From positions 1 to 54,361 of the IMG/VR virus record IMGVR_UViG_3300022074_000053: a stretch of 54,361 nucleotides of DNA, one strand, 5' to 3'. A program made the translations under genes and the position numbers. Origin of the DNA: a virus. Positions 32,865-40,471 of this stretch are shown here, piece after piece (the first letter of the stretch is position 1; every line of letters starts with the position of its first letter). A model generated the notes under the pieces. The model saw only the letters and a program-made list of their open reading frames with translations. It did no database searches and was not told where the DNA came from.

Positions 32865-33322
32865 TATACTAACGTGCCATGAGCACGGCGAATTTCTCTA
32901 AGTTCTTCGAAGTTCTTTTGTTTAGTTCCACCATCATAAGACCAAGCATAACCTTCATCAATCATTTGTTCGTTCAATGAAGATTCAGCGTCACCAATAT
33001 ATAACCACCCTAATAAGCGACCATACTTGCCCATACCACCAACAAGCTCAGTGCGAATAATAAGGTCATCATTCCCATTAATGGCACCATCCAATTTCTC
33101 TTTGAGCCAATTCGTTGCCTCAATTCCCAACTCCTTTTCTTCAAGGTCCCTGGTTCTTTTTTCTGGAGTATCTACACCAGCAACTCTAACCCTTTCTTTT
33201 TTGAATAAATCAAATCCAAGATCAATAGTTACATCAATGGTATCACCATCAACGACTCTATTGATTTCAACTACTCGGAAGTTGTAACACGACTTCCTGC
33301 TGGGTGGTACCATTGCGCCCAT
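32864..33322 (-). CDS. thermonuclease-like nuclease (SNase fold)
   Basis: A 152-residue staphylococcal-nuclease-like protein. VVDGDTIDVTIDLG, RVRVAGVDTPEKRTRDL and YGRLLGWLYIGDAESSLNEQ with DEGYAWSYDGGTK match the family, including the Arg, Asp and Glu of the active site. It cleaves DNA or RNA using calcium. AAGGAG precedes ATG 33322. It overlaps its neighbour upstream by 56 bases. No signal peptide is seen. It may take part in host DNA breakdown. Confidence 0.88.
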   Translation of the reverse strand: MGAMVPPSRKSCYNFRVVEINRVVDGDTIDVTIDLGFDLFKKERVRVAGVDTPEKRTRDLEEKELGIEATNWLKEKLDGAINGNDDLIIRTELVGGMGKYGRLLGWLYIGDAESSLNEQMIDEGYAWSYDGGTKQKNFEELREIRRAHGTLV

Positions 33323-33533
33323 AATTCGTCTCCTTAGCTTCTAATGATGCTGCTATGCCAATAATAGTTATAAGTGCAGCAATTACTGCGCTAGCGCCCC
33401 AAACAGTTTTTTCAAGTTTACGAATACGCTGACGGAGTTCTTCAGTCGTTTCTTCCGCATCTTCAATGCGGTGTTTCAGAAGTGCTATCTCCTGATCCTG
33501 TTGGGCGTCCTTCAGTTCTATTTGATTGGGCAT
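33267..33533 (-). CDS. coiled-coil plus membrane-helix protein
   Basis: An 88-residue protein with a coiled coil (LLKHRIEDAEETTEELRQRI), then a membrane helix VWGASAVIAALITIIGIAAS and a short tail. The layout resembles XhlA-like or spanin-like helper proteins, which is only a guess. It overlaps neighbours on both sides, by 56 and 71 bases. Confidence 0.7.
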   Translation of the reverse strand: MPNQIELKDAQQDQEIALLKHRIEDAEETTEELRQRIRKLEKTVWGASAVIAALITIIGIAASLEAKETNYGRNGTTQQEVVLQLPSS

Positions 33534-33669
33534 CTTCTAACTCCTGGAATGCCATACTCATAATGGTATATATGTAATAACTTACTCCAATAAGGAGTAT
33601 AATTATTGAAATAATAACACTCCATACAGGATCATTAGTATTTTCTAAGGGACGAAGAAATAAATTCAT
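33463..33669 (-). CDS. small membrane protein
   Basis: A 68-residue protein MNLFLRPLENTNDPVWSVII with one membrane helix (SVIISIIILLIGVSYYIYTI) and a hydrophilic tail NRTEGRPTGSGDSTSE. Its ATG overlaps the previous stop (TAATG). Conserved among cyanophages as far as I recall, function unknown. Confidence 0.75.
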   Translation of the reverse strand: MNLFLRPLENTNDPVWSVIISIIILLIGVSYYIYTIMSMAFQELEDAQSNRTEGRPTGSGDSTSETPH

Positions 33670-34283
33670 TAGCAATCATTAAATACAGATCCTACTTCCG
33701 AACCAATAGTCTCTCCTGCTTTATTACCCAAAAGAGCAGCCCATCCTGCTGCTAACCATCCAATGTAAGGGATGTTGATGAGAGCAGGAGCGACAAGACC
33801 AGTAGTAATAGCACTACCTGCCATCGCACCTTGTGATCTTGCTCCAGCGTCCGCCACGATACACTCTATGCTTTCCACAGTCTTTCCCTCAGAATCCAGC
33901 GTTGTGGCACCCCCAATATTTCTTACACCTTCCATGGTATATTGATCATAGCGAGTTTCACTACGCTTCTCATGGGAACCACCAAACATTCCTTTCTTTT
34001 CCTTATCAAGATCTAATGTTCTATGGGAATCAAGGATTGTGGGATCATTTGCTTTATAATTAATTCTATATCCCTCTGGACCTGCTTCAATAGTATATGA
34101 AGCATAATCTCCTTTAGGAATATTGATCGTAGGAATTTGGGGAACTTGAGGTCTATCAGGTTCATCGTGAATCAAATGACCAAGAACACCAATATGTGCT
34201 ACAGCAAAAAGACTACCAACACTAAGAGCAACCCATTTAAAAGGATTGTTATTTTTTATCGGGTTCAATTTTGTTTCGGACAT
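33669..34283 (-). CDS. membrane-anchored exported protein
   Basis: A 204-residue protein with a helix near residues 17-37 (WVALSVGSLFAVAHIGVLGH), a beta-rich middle (YTIEAGPEGYRINYKANDPT) and a Gly/Ala-rich hydrophobic end (AGSAITTGLVAPALINIPYI). GGAGTAGG precedes the ATG. It could be a virion membrane-contact or lysis accessory protein; I recognise no named family. Confidence 0.75.
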   Translation of the reverse strand: MSETKLNPIKNNNPFKWVALSVGSLFAVAHIGVLGHLIHDEPDRPQVPQIPTINIPKGDYASYTIEAGPEGYRINYKANDPTILDSHRTLDLDKEKKGMFGGSHEKRSETRYDQYTMEGVRNIGGATTLDSEGKTVESIECIVADAGARSQGAMAGSAITTGLVAPALINIPYIGWLAAGWAALLGNKAGETIGSEVGSVFNDC

Positions 34284-34294
34284 AACCTACTCCA

Positions 34295-34576
34295 TTAAAC
34301 AACTTTTTCTTTTTTACACTCTTCTTTCTTTTCTTCTTTCCTATCCTTTTTGGTAGGAACAACCCCGAAAGTAGCTAAAGTCCCAGTGAACACGCTGGCT
34401 ATAAATGTGGGGTCGATATTCTTTTGAGGAACACCAGGAATAGTCACATAATTTAGTGTGAGAATTGCTGCAGACCACGATAGAATAACAACGCGCACCA
34501 ATGCCGACAGACCTTCGTCTGCCCAATCAAACTTATTCTGTTTGGTTTCCTCTTTCTTCTTTGGAGCAGACTCCAT
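34295..34576 (-). CDS. small membrane protein, possible holin-like
   Basis: A 93-residue protein with charged ends (ESAPKKKEETKQNKFDW and KKDRKEEKKEECKKEKVV) and two hydrophobic stretches (VVILSWSAAILTLNYVTI and FIASVFTGTLATFGVV). Two helices with charged termini fit a holin, but many small phage membrane proteins share this layout. A late promoter CTAAATA lies 22 bases upstream. Confidence 0.65.
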   Translation of the reverse strand: MESAPKKKEETKQNKFDWADEGLSALVRVVILSWSAAILTLNYVTIPGVPQKNIDPTFIASVFTGTLATFGVVPTKKDRKEEKKEECKKEKVV

Positions 34577-34597
34577 GTTGAAAGAGCAAGGCAGCTT

Positions 34598-34604
34598 TAT
34601 TTAG
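34598..34604 (-). promoter_or_regulatory. late promoter
   Basis: CTAAATA, containing the TAA stop of the upstream gene (34601-34603), 22 bases before ATG 34576. It likely starts the late transcript down to 31808. Confidence 0.55.
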
Positions 34605-34795
34605 GGGTCAAGAATCTCTACAGAGATATTCGCGTTTTGTATTTGATTGTATTTTTTACAAAGGGAATCACTTGATTCGTGTTCCCATTTATGATATGCA
34701 CTTTTTAAGTTCTGAATGTAATCAGTTCCACCGAGACCGACCATTTCATCGGCAACGATTTTCTTGATTAACACATCTCTTGTTATATGTGTCAT
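34601..34795 (-). CDS. small soluble protein
   Basis: A 64-residue helical protein MTHITRDVLIKKIVADEMVG, ending ISVEILDP. A strong sigma-70 promoter (TTGAAA, 16 bp, TATAAT) lies upstream, suggesting early expression, unlike the surrounding late genes. No recognised family. Confidence 0.7.
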   Translation of the reverse strand: MTHITRDVLIKKIVADEMVGLGGTDYIQNLKSAYHKWEHESSDSLCKKYNQIQNANISVEILDP

Positions 34796-34829
34796 ATGTA
34801 AGAATAGTTTTCCAACAACAAACCCTTAC

Positions 34830-34857
34830 ATTATAAGACTTATAGAGATTATTTCAA
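34830..34857 (-). promoter_or_regulatory. sigma-70-type promoter
   Basis: Minus-strand TTGAAA (34852-34857), 16 bp spacer and perfect TATAAT (34830-34835), 35 bases before ATG 34795. A hairpin TTCGCT/AGCGAA (34881-34898) just upstream follows the metallopeptidase stop but lacks a T run. Confidence 0.72.
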
Positions 34858-34903
34858 AGGATTTGTCTTGGGTGGTTTTGTTCGCTACCTGCAGCGAATG
34901 ATA

Positions 34904-35584
34904 TTATTTAGCAATGAATCCATTTTCAACTAACCATTCACGGGTCATTGGCGTGGGTTCATAATCAGTCCACATCGTTCCAGCGGCACAAGATTCTAAT
35001 GCTGCCTGAGTCATACCTTCAGTGTGACCTGCCCAATATGCTTCCTTTTCCCAGGGAATTGCTTGTGGTTGAGATTGATAAGCACTCTTTGCGATTGCCT
35101 GATACATCTTAGGAACTTCTTCCTGGGGTTTGATGATAGCAATAAAGTTATTTTTAATACTACCCGCCATACAATCCTGAGCAGCGTGCCATCCTTCATG
35201 ACGCATTACTGACATCATAGTGCCAGGACGATGCATATGAGCAACATTCAGAAAGAAGTTATTACTTACAGTATGATAGACACCACGATGACCAATTGGG
35301 AAGTATCGCATATCTGCTAGAAAAACCTTAGCTCCGACCTTATTAAGTGATCGGACGAGAGAGTCAAACTCATCAGCAACAATACTATAATCAATATCAG
35401 ACAATTCATCATGTTTATTGAGATCAGAAACTGTTTTAAGTTCTTGAACATGATCGGTGCATTCCCTGAGTAACATGCATCCTTGAGCATGAGCACTGAA
35501 ATAGTGCTCCTCTTTGATTGGATCAGCAAGCGCAGGAGTCGTCAGAGAAACTGCGGCGAGCATAGCAAAGATAGTTTTAATCAT
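34904..35584 (-). CDS. exported HEGWH zinc metallopeptidase-like protein
   Basis: A 226-residue protein with signal peptide MIKTIFAMLAAVSLTTPALA and a zincin motif in MSVMRHEGWHAAQD (HExxH, about 129-133). EKEAYWAGHTEG downstream could give the third ligand. This suggests a periplasmic zinc peptidase, perhaps cleaving peptidoglycan crosslinks or envelope proteins during infection or lysis. I do not recognise a named family. It overlaps the gene upstream by ATGA. Confidence 0.75.
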   Translation of the reverse strand: MIKTIFAMLAAVSLTTPALADPIKEEHYFSAHAQGCMLLRECTDHVQELKTVSDLNKHDELSDIDYSIVADEFDSLVRSLNKVGAKVFLADMRYFPIGHRGVYHTVSNNFFLNVAHMHRPGTMMSVMRHEGWHAAQDCMAGSIKNNFIAIIKPQEEVPKMYQAIAKSAYQSQPQAIPWEKEAYWAGHTEGMTQAALESCAAGTMWTDYEPTPMTREWLVENGFIAK

Positions 35585-35697
35585 ATTTTAAAAAATTTGT
35601 TGTAAAGAGCAGATGCTTCAAGATGCTTGCCATGATTTGTAAGATATCTGATTCTATCAAGAATCTTACGTTTGAAAACCTTAGATGTTTCCTCCAT
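35581..35697 (-). CDS. 38-residue basic peptide
   Basis: A short frame MEETSKVFKRKILDRIRYLT to YNKFFKI, strongly basic and helical. Its stop overlaps the metallopeptidase ATG (ATGA) and its start overlaps the gene upstream by 17 bases. It may be translation-coupling only or a small regulator. Confidence 0.55.
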   Translation of the reverse strand: MEETSKVFKRKILDRIRYLTNHGKHLEASALYNKFFKI

Positions 35698-35875
35698 CTT
35701 CATCTCCTATGTATTCTAGTGACATCACATCAATATCTTTAACATCAGGATTCATCCATTCTCTAAACTCACAGTGAAGTGAATAAGCATCATCGATATC
35801 ATCTTCACAGAGAGTGTGAATTCTATCTATAACGTAATTATGTACTTGAATTAGATTCTCTTTTAAAGTTACCAT
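35681..35875 (-). CDS. small acidic protein
   Basis: A 64-residue protein MVTLKENLIQVHNYVIDRIH, then CEDDIDDAYSLHCEFREWMN and an acidic tail with DEDGG. It overlaps the nuclease gene by 38 bases. The function is unknown. Confidence 0.65.
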   Translation of the reverse strand: MVTLKENLIQVHNYVIDRIHTLCEDDIDDAYSLHCEFREWMNPDVKDIDVMSLEYIGDEDGGNI

Positions 35876-36287
35876 AGTCTTTACGCATATAGCGACCTAG
35901 AATGTTGCTATTATAGTATGCCGGAGAACCGTCGTCAAGTGACTCAGATAATACATTATTGAGAAACAATTGTTTTGTTTCTTCAAAGTTACAAGTTCCT
36001 TTTGTTGAGTGTAAACTTAATATTTCTCTACTGAAGAACTCTTTACCATACTTTTTTATATCCTCCTTTAATTCTGGACAAGAACCATAATACTTTTTCC
36101 AATCTGATTCTTGTTTTACTTTTCGTTTCTTCCCTGGTGGTTTTCTAAAAGACCAAAAATACTTTCGCCCAATGTATTGTCGTTGGTTGGATTTATTGGT
36201 AATGAGATAAACAAAACCAAAGTTATCCCCAACATCATCACTATCAAATACTCGTTTCAAGTATAACCAAGGATTTTCATAACTCAT
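35838..36287 (-). CDS. GIY-YIG-like nuclease (SegE-like)
   Basis: A 149-residue protein with FGFVYLITNKSNQRQYIGRK, the GIY-YIG core with a degenerate first motif, and WKKYYGSCPELKEDIKKYGK plus FEETKQLFLNNVL typical of Seg-like phage endonucleases. It could be a free-standing homing endonuclease or a domesticated nuclease. Own late promoter. No intron is seen nearby. Confidence 0.72.
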   Translation of the reverse strand: MSYENPWLYLKRVFDSDDVGDNFGFVYLITNKSNQRQYIGRKYFWSFRKPPGKKRKVKQESDWKKYYGSCPELKEDIKKYGKEFFSREILSLHSTKGTCNFEETKQLFLNNVLSESLDDGSPAYYNSNILGRYMRKDYGNFKRESNSST

Positions 36288-36309
36288 ACTAATGTATTAT
36301 ATGAGCTAT

Positions 36310-36316
36310 TATTTAT
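36310..36316 (-). promoter_or_regulatory. late promoter
   Basis: ATAAATA on the minus strand in the divergent gap, 22 bases before ATG 36287. The sequence GATAAATAAT is repeated on the plus strand at 36371. Confidence 0.5.
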
Positions 36317-36371
36317 CTCTAAATCCAACAAAGCAACTCTACTCACGAATTGAGTTCCTGTCAAGCCCTTG

Positions 36372-36378
36372 ATAAATA
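36372..36378 (+). promoter_or_regulatory. late promoter
   Basis: ATAAATA on the plus strand, 20 bases before ATG 36399. Serves the tandem paralogues. Confidence 0.55.
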
Positions 36379-36398
36379 ATCAATAAAGAGTTATACTG

Positions 36399-36743
36399 AT
36401 GTCTGTTTACGTCAGAAATCTAACAATAAGTTCCCACGCAAATTTCTCAGAAAATCTTGAGCTGATTCAGACTGGTGGTGATCCAACAGATTTAACTGGA
36501 TACACTGTAAACTCTCAAATGAGAAAGCATCCAGATAGTTCTAAATTTCACACCTTTGCGGTAGGTATTACTAGTGCTAAGGATGGAAAAATAACTTTGT
36601 CCATGGGTAGCACAGCAACTGCTGAAATCAAACCAGGAAGATACTTATATGATATAGCAGCGATCAGAGAGAATGGAAATACATCAATTATTCTTGAAGG
36701 AACTGTGAACGTAAGAGCTGGATTTTCTACTAACTGCCCATAA
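36399..36743 (+). CDS. beta-rich virion-like protein, paralogue 1
   Basis: A 114-residue protein MSVYVRNLTISSHANFSENL, DLTGYTVNSQMRKHPDSSKF and KPGRYLYDIAAIRENGN. The domain resembles the N-terminal part of baseplate or receptor-binding adaptor proteins (BppU-like; weak). It is followed after two bases by a homologous gene. Late promoter upstream. Confidence 0.8.
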   Translation: MSVYVRNLTISSHANFSENLELIQTGGDPTDLTGYTVNSQMRKHPDSSKFHTFAVGITSAKDGKITLSMGSTATAEIKPGRYLYDIAAIRENGNTSIILEGTVNVRAGFSTNCP

Positions 36744-36745
36744 AA

Positions 36746-37084
36746 ATGTCACAAGAAGTCTTTATTGTAAATCTGGTTATGCACACCGGAACCGATTTTA
36801 CACAAACCTATGTCCTTGAAGACACAACATCAAATTCCGAAAAAGAACTAGATGGATTTTCTGCTTGTGCTCAAATAAGAAGGTATGAAACCTCTAGTGT
36901 GGCGGCAGTATTCAGCACAAATTTTAAGGATGGTGGTAGAATAGAGATCAGTATGGAAAGAACTGTCACTTCTACATTAAAACCAGGAAAGTATTTCTAC
37001 GACTTAGTCATTAAAGACAGTAGTGATGTTAAGACAAGAGTGGTTGAAGGAACCATTCACGTTAAGAAATCAATTACTAGATAA
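36746..37084 (+). CDS. beta-rich virion-like protein, paralogue 2
   Basis: A 112-residue protein MSQEVFIVNLVMHTGTDFTQ, sharing with the gene before it the pattern Q-[IM]-R-[KR], KDGGRIEISMERT and LKPGKYFYDLVIKD...VVEGTIHVK. It arose by tandem duplication of the same domain. It converges with the gene at 37085 with no gap. Confidence 0.8.
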   Translation: MSQEVFIVNLVMHTGTDFTQTYVLEDTTSNSEKELDGFSACAQIRRYETSSVAAVFSTNFKDGGRIEISMERTVTSTLKPGKYFYDLVIKDSSDVKTRVVEGTIHVKKSITR

Positions 37085-37726
37085 TTACTTTCTTATATTA
37101 TCGTAGTATTTTTTACTTGATTTATATTTGTCGTAACCCCAGTTTCTTCTTGGTTTTACTACTGGTGTGGTTGGAGCAGCAACTCCTGGATCTTTAGGTT
37201 GGTCACCCTGAGTGGTTGAATCATTACCTGATCCTGTAACGCTGTCAAGCACTTCCTTTCCACCAACAAGTGCTAATCCAGCACCAGTAGTAATAGCAGC
37301 ACCTTTAACTAAAGGAGTATTTAATTTATTTTTTACATTTTTAGTAACTTTAGTTACTTTCTGACCCGCAGGAGAATTTTTAATCTTTGATCCGAGACCT
37401 TTAATACCAGATCCCTGGTTCACACCTGGAATTGAAAGTTGTTTAGTGCTTCCTCCACGAGAGAAAAGACCTTTTAGTTTGGTTGCTTGTTTGGCTAACC
37501 AACCACCAATAGCACCTAAACCAATTCTTTCACATATTATGAATAATTCTGGATTTCCAAGATCAACACTTTCCGTTAAAACTAAAGAACTGAGAATACC
37601 TTCTACTTGTTCCTCATCATCACAGTTCCAAAATTCTAAAATTTCTTCAACACTATAATCATCCTTAAGCATAGCATCAGTGACGCTAAGGAAGTATTTT
37701 TCTTCGTCTGTGTAATTGTAGTACAT
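37085..37726 (-). CDS. hypothetical virion-like protein
   Basis: A 213-residue protein. N-terminal acidic MYYNYTDEEKYFLSVTDAML half, then a basic middle KVTKVTKNVKNKLNTPLVKG, a Gly/Ala hydrophobic stretch (GAAITTGAGLALVGGKEVLD) and a basic Tyr/Lys-rich end. AGGAGGTAACT precedes the ATG. Its C-terminal layout (basic, Gly-rich and membrane-active-like) resembles that of its upstream neighbour, suggesting a packaged internal protein. Confidence 0.75.
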   Translation of the reverse strand: MYYNYTDEEKYFLSVTDAMLKDDYSVEEILEFWNCDDEEQVEGILSSLVLTESVDLGNPELFIICERIGLGAIGGWLAKQATKLKGLFSRGGSTKQLSIPGVNQGSGIKGLGSKIKNSPAGQKVTKVTKNVKNKLNTPLVKGAAITTGAGLALVGGKEVLDSVTGSGNDSTTQGDQPKDPGVAAPTTPVVKPRRNWGYDKYKSSKKYYDNIRK

Positions 37727-37735
37727 AGTTACCTC

Positions 37736-39154
37736 CTATTTCTTTTTTGGTTTTTTTCTAAGTCTCGATAGAACTTTATCTGCCAAAGAAGTTCCGGCAG
37801 TATATCCAGCGACTCCTCCACCAATCGTTCCAACAGGTCCAGCAAAACTACCAAGACTAGATCCTACAGCACCACCTAACCACCCAGCAGCGGTTCTAAA
37901 ACCAGATTTGAGACCAGCTTTAAGTCTACTATCTCCAGATGCTCTATTTTTTCTATAATCTAAGAAAGTATCAAGACCAGCACCAACAGCACCTAAACCT
38001 TTAGCAGCTTTACCTGCGTACTTACCAAGATTTCTTTCAACTGCTTTATCAATAGTCTTTTGTGTTACAGGTGTAGGTTTTCCTTTAAGGAGATTTTTTT
38101 CTGGTGTAATATCTTTTACTTTAACTGGTTCAACATCAATAACAGAGTTTTTAGGATTTACTAAACTCTTAAAATTCTTTTTAGATAATGCCTTTTGAGA
38201 GGATGTAGTTTTTCCTACTGATAATCCCCCAACACTTTTAATAAATGATTTATTTCCTCTAGCGAGAGTAACTTCAGATCCTGGTTTGGGTTTATTTTTG
38301 AAAGAGTATCCAGATCTATTAGATTTTTTTACATCATTGCCTACAAGATTTTTAATTACTTTATCAAGATCAGCACCTCTTGTTTTAGAAATATCTCTTG
38401 TAGCATCCGCTTGAGCACGAAATCTTGTGCGTTGACCTTTCGTAGATGACCTCCCAACCATCTCTGGTTTAGCACCAGATGCTTTGAGACCCTGTGCATC
38501 TACAAAATCTTGAGTTACCTTGCGACCTTGATCCTGCATACTACGGATGTACTCATTAGCAGGAGTCTGCGGTACAGTTTTAACTGGGGTGCCTGGAAAG
38601 GGATCTGGTATAGAAGGTTTCCCAGATTTCGCTCGCTTAGTGACATTTTTAAATGGTCTAGCAGGTGCCGGAATCTTCGACTTAAATGGATCAGGAATAC
38701 CTTGCTTTACAGTTCTCTTCTGCCTTACAGAACGATCAACATTGGGGTTTGATTCATCTGCTTTCAGACCACCAGACTTAGAACCCGAGAATCCTCTTCT
38801 TGCTGCTATATCAGACTTTACTCTGGCAGTAGCACCACTCCTATCTCCAGGGAACGACAAGGTACCTCTAGCAAGACTTCCAGTGGTTTTGCCACCAGTT
38901 GCTCCTTTTACCCTCTGAGCGCTTCTAAACTTCGCTGCCTGCTTGGAAACATCTGCCTGCTTCACTGCCGTTGTCTTGGGCGTTTTAGGTGCCTCAGGGT
39001 TTGCTACCTTAGGAGGATTAGAAGGATCTGAAAACTTCTTATCAATTTTTTTCCGATTACTTAGATCCAATGGATCTCTATCTCCTGGAGCAGGGGATGC
39101 TACAGCAGTATTACCTTTTTTTCTTTCTAGTATAAAATTACTAAACGACTTCAT
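37736..39154 (-). CDS. internal virion protein with capsid-targeting N terminus
   Basis: A 472-residue basic protein starting MKSFSNFILERKKG. The first ten residues match the T4 capsid-targeting sequence (MKTYQEFIAE) of internal proteins, and ILE fits the gp21 protease cleavage rule (I/L-x-E). The rest is very basic and low in order (FRSAQRVKGATGGKTTGSLA), with a Gly-rich end like GGVAGYTAGTSLADKVLSRL. It probably is packaged with DNA in the head and injected. ATG 39154 is chosen. A late promoter lies upstream. Confidence 0.8.
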   Translation of the reverse strand: MKSFSNFILERKKGNTAVASPAPGDRDPLDLSNRKKIDKKFSDPSNPPKVANPEAPKTPKTTAVKQADVSKQAAKFRSAQRVKGATGGKTTGSLARGTLSFPGDRSGATARVKSDIAARRGFSGSKSGGLKADESNPNVDRSVRQKRTVKQGIPDPFKSKIPAPARPFKNVTKRAKSGKPSIPDPFPGTPVKTVPQTPANEYIRSMQDQGRKVTQDFVDAQGLKASGAKPEMVGRSSTKGQRTRFRAQADATRDISKTRGADLDKVIKNLVGNDVKKSNRSGYSFKNKPKPGSEVTLARGNKSFIKSVGGLSVGKTTSSQKALSKKNFKSLVNPKNSVIDVEPVKVKDITPEKNLLKGKPTPVTQKTIDKAVERNLGKYAGKAAKGLGAVGAGLDTFLDYRKNRASGDSRLKAGLKSGFRTAAGWLGGAVGSSLGSFAGPVGTIGGGVAGYTAGTSLADKVLSRLRKKPKKK

Positions 39155-39180
39155 TCCGCTACCGCGTTCCAGTATAAGAA

Positions 39181-39188
39181 TATTTATA
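39181..39188 (-). promoter_or_regulatory. late promoter
   Basis: TATAAATA, fused to the end of a terminator T run, 27 bases before ATG 39154. Confidence 0.7.
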
Positions 39189-39216
39189 AAAAAAGGGAGA
39201 GGACTAATCCTCTCCC
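39188..39216 (-). terminator. intrinsic terminator after the nrd operon
   Basis: Minus-strand GGGAGAGGA, loop TTAG, TCCTCTCCC and TTTTTTT: a perfect 9 bp stem. The stop of the gene at 39204 lies in its loop. Confidence 0.92.
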
Positions 39217-39344
39217 TTGAATGCTTCATATCCATCATATTCTCCAAACATATAGGAATCAGATAATGCCGCCTCCCTATATGCTTGTAGTGATTTATCC
39301 GTTAACTCAAAGTTGGAATCCTGAGAAGGTGTCTTTTTTGACAT
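39204..39344 (-). CDS. small acidic protein after nrdB
   Basis: A 46-residue protein MSKKTPSQDSNFELTDKSLQ to GYEAFKGED. The longer frame upstream of ATG 39344 lies in nrdB. It overlaps the nrdB end by 38 bases. Acidic and helical. Function unknown. Confidence 0.65.
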   Translation of the reverse strand: MSKKTPSQDSNFELTDKSLQAYREAALSDSYMFGEYDGYEAFKGED

Positions 39345-40449
39345 CTTGTTTGATCCCTCCAACGATGTAAGACTCAACCTCAGTCTCCTGAGGAGCGACT
39401 TGAAGACCCTTCGACGAAATCCAATGTTCCGTCCAGGGGAGTGGGTTATTCTTTGCGGGAATGTCATAGATAGGTTTTAATCCAATTGCCTTCATTCTAC
39501 GATTGGCAACCCATTCAACATATTGTTGAAGAAGTTTATCATTTAGACCAATCATAGATCCATCTTTAAACAAATACTCTGCCCAAAGTTTTTCCTGATT
39601 AACACAGTTCTCAAAGGCATTGAGCAACCACTGTTGCTCTTCTTTGAAAATTTGTTTCATCTCAGGATCATCACCCTGCTTCCACTTATTCAAGATATTT
39701 TGAGTGATGGCAAGGTGTGTATTTTCATCTCTAGCAATTAATGAGATGATTTTTGCAGATCCCTCCATGAGTTTGAGTTCGCCAAACGCAAAACTGCAAG
39801 CGAAACTGACATAAAAGCGAATACCTTCAAGAATATTAACGTTTGCAATTGCTCTGAAGAGTTTGCGCTTGAGTTCATATCGGGATTCTAAGGCGTAAGG
39901 AACTTGTTCTAATGCGTGTTGCCATTCGTTAGAGTTATCCCATTGATGGGCAGCATTCAGAAAATCATTATATGCTTGAGTAACACTGGTAGCACGCTCT
40001 ACAATACGATCATCTGTCAAAATGTGGTCAAATACATCTGAAGGATCGGCATATACATTTTTGATGATATGTGTATATGAACGACTGTGGATCATTTCCA
40101 TGAATCCCCAGACTTCCATACATGCTTCTAATTCAGGTAATGAGCAGTAAGGGATAAAAGCCATCCCAGGACCGCGCCCTTGTACAGAATCCAGCATGAT
40201 CTGGTATTTAAGATTGCTGGTAAAAATGTGCTTTTGCTCTGGACGTAATGTCTGATAATCACTGCGATCCTTTTGTAAGGAGACCTCTTCAGGTCTCCAG
40301 AAAAAACCTAATTGCTGTGTTGTTAATTTGTCGAAGACTGGATACTTGTAAGAATCATATCTTTGGATTCCTAGTGGTTTACCGAAGAACATCGGTTGTT
40401 TTTTAGTGTCAACTACTTCTGAGTTGAATACGGTCATGGAGTCAACCAT
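39307..40449 (-). CDS. nrdB: ribonucleotide reductase class I small subunit
   Basis: A 380-residue beta subunit. MLDSVQGRGPG (Asp iron ligand), EVWGFMEMIHSRSYTHII (Glu, His and radical Tyr), LEGIRFYVSFACSFAFGEL and ARDENTHLAITQ (Glu, His) form the diiron-tyrosyl site of class Ia. It supplies the radical to NrdA. GAGGAG lies 7 bases before ATG 40449, which decides the start. Terminator follows. Confidence 0.97.
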   Translation of the reverse strand: MVDSMTVFNSEVVDTKKQPMFFGKPLGIQRYDSYKYPVFDKLTTQQLGFFWRPEEVSLQKDRSDYQTLRPEQKHIFTSNLKYQIMLDSVQGRGPGMAFIPYCSLPELEACMEVWGFMEMIHSRSYTHIIKNVYADPSDVFDHILTDDRIVERATSVTQAYNDFLNAAHQWDNSNEWQHALEQVPYALESRYELKRKLFRAIANVNILEGIRFYVSFACSFAFGELKLMEGSAKIISLIARDENTHLAITQNILNKWKQGDDPEMKQIFKEEQQWLLNAFENCVNQEKLWAEYLFKDGSMIGLNDKLLQQYVEWVANRRMKAIGLKPIYDIPAKNNPLPWTEHWISSKGLQVAPQETEVESYIVGGIKQDVKKDTFSGFQL

Positions 40450-40471
40450 TGGTTTCTCCTCTTTGTTCGTC

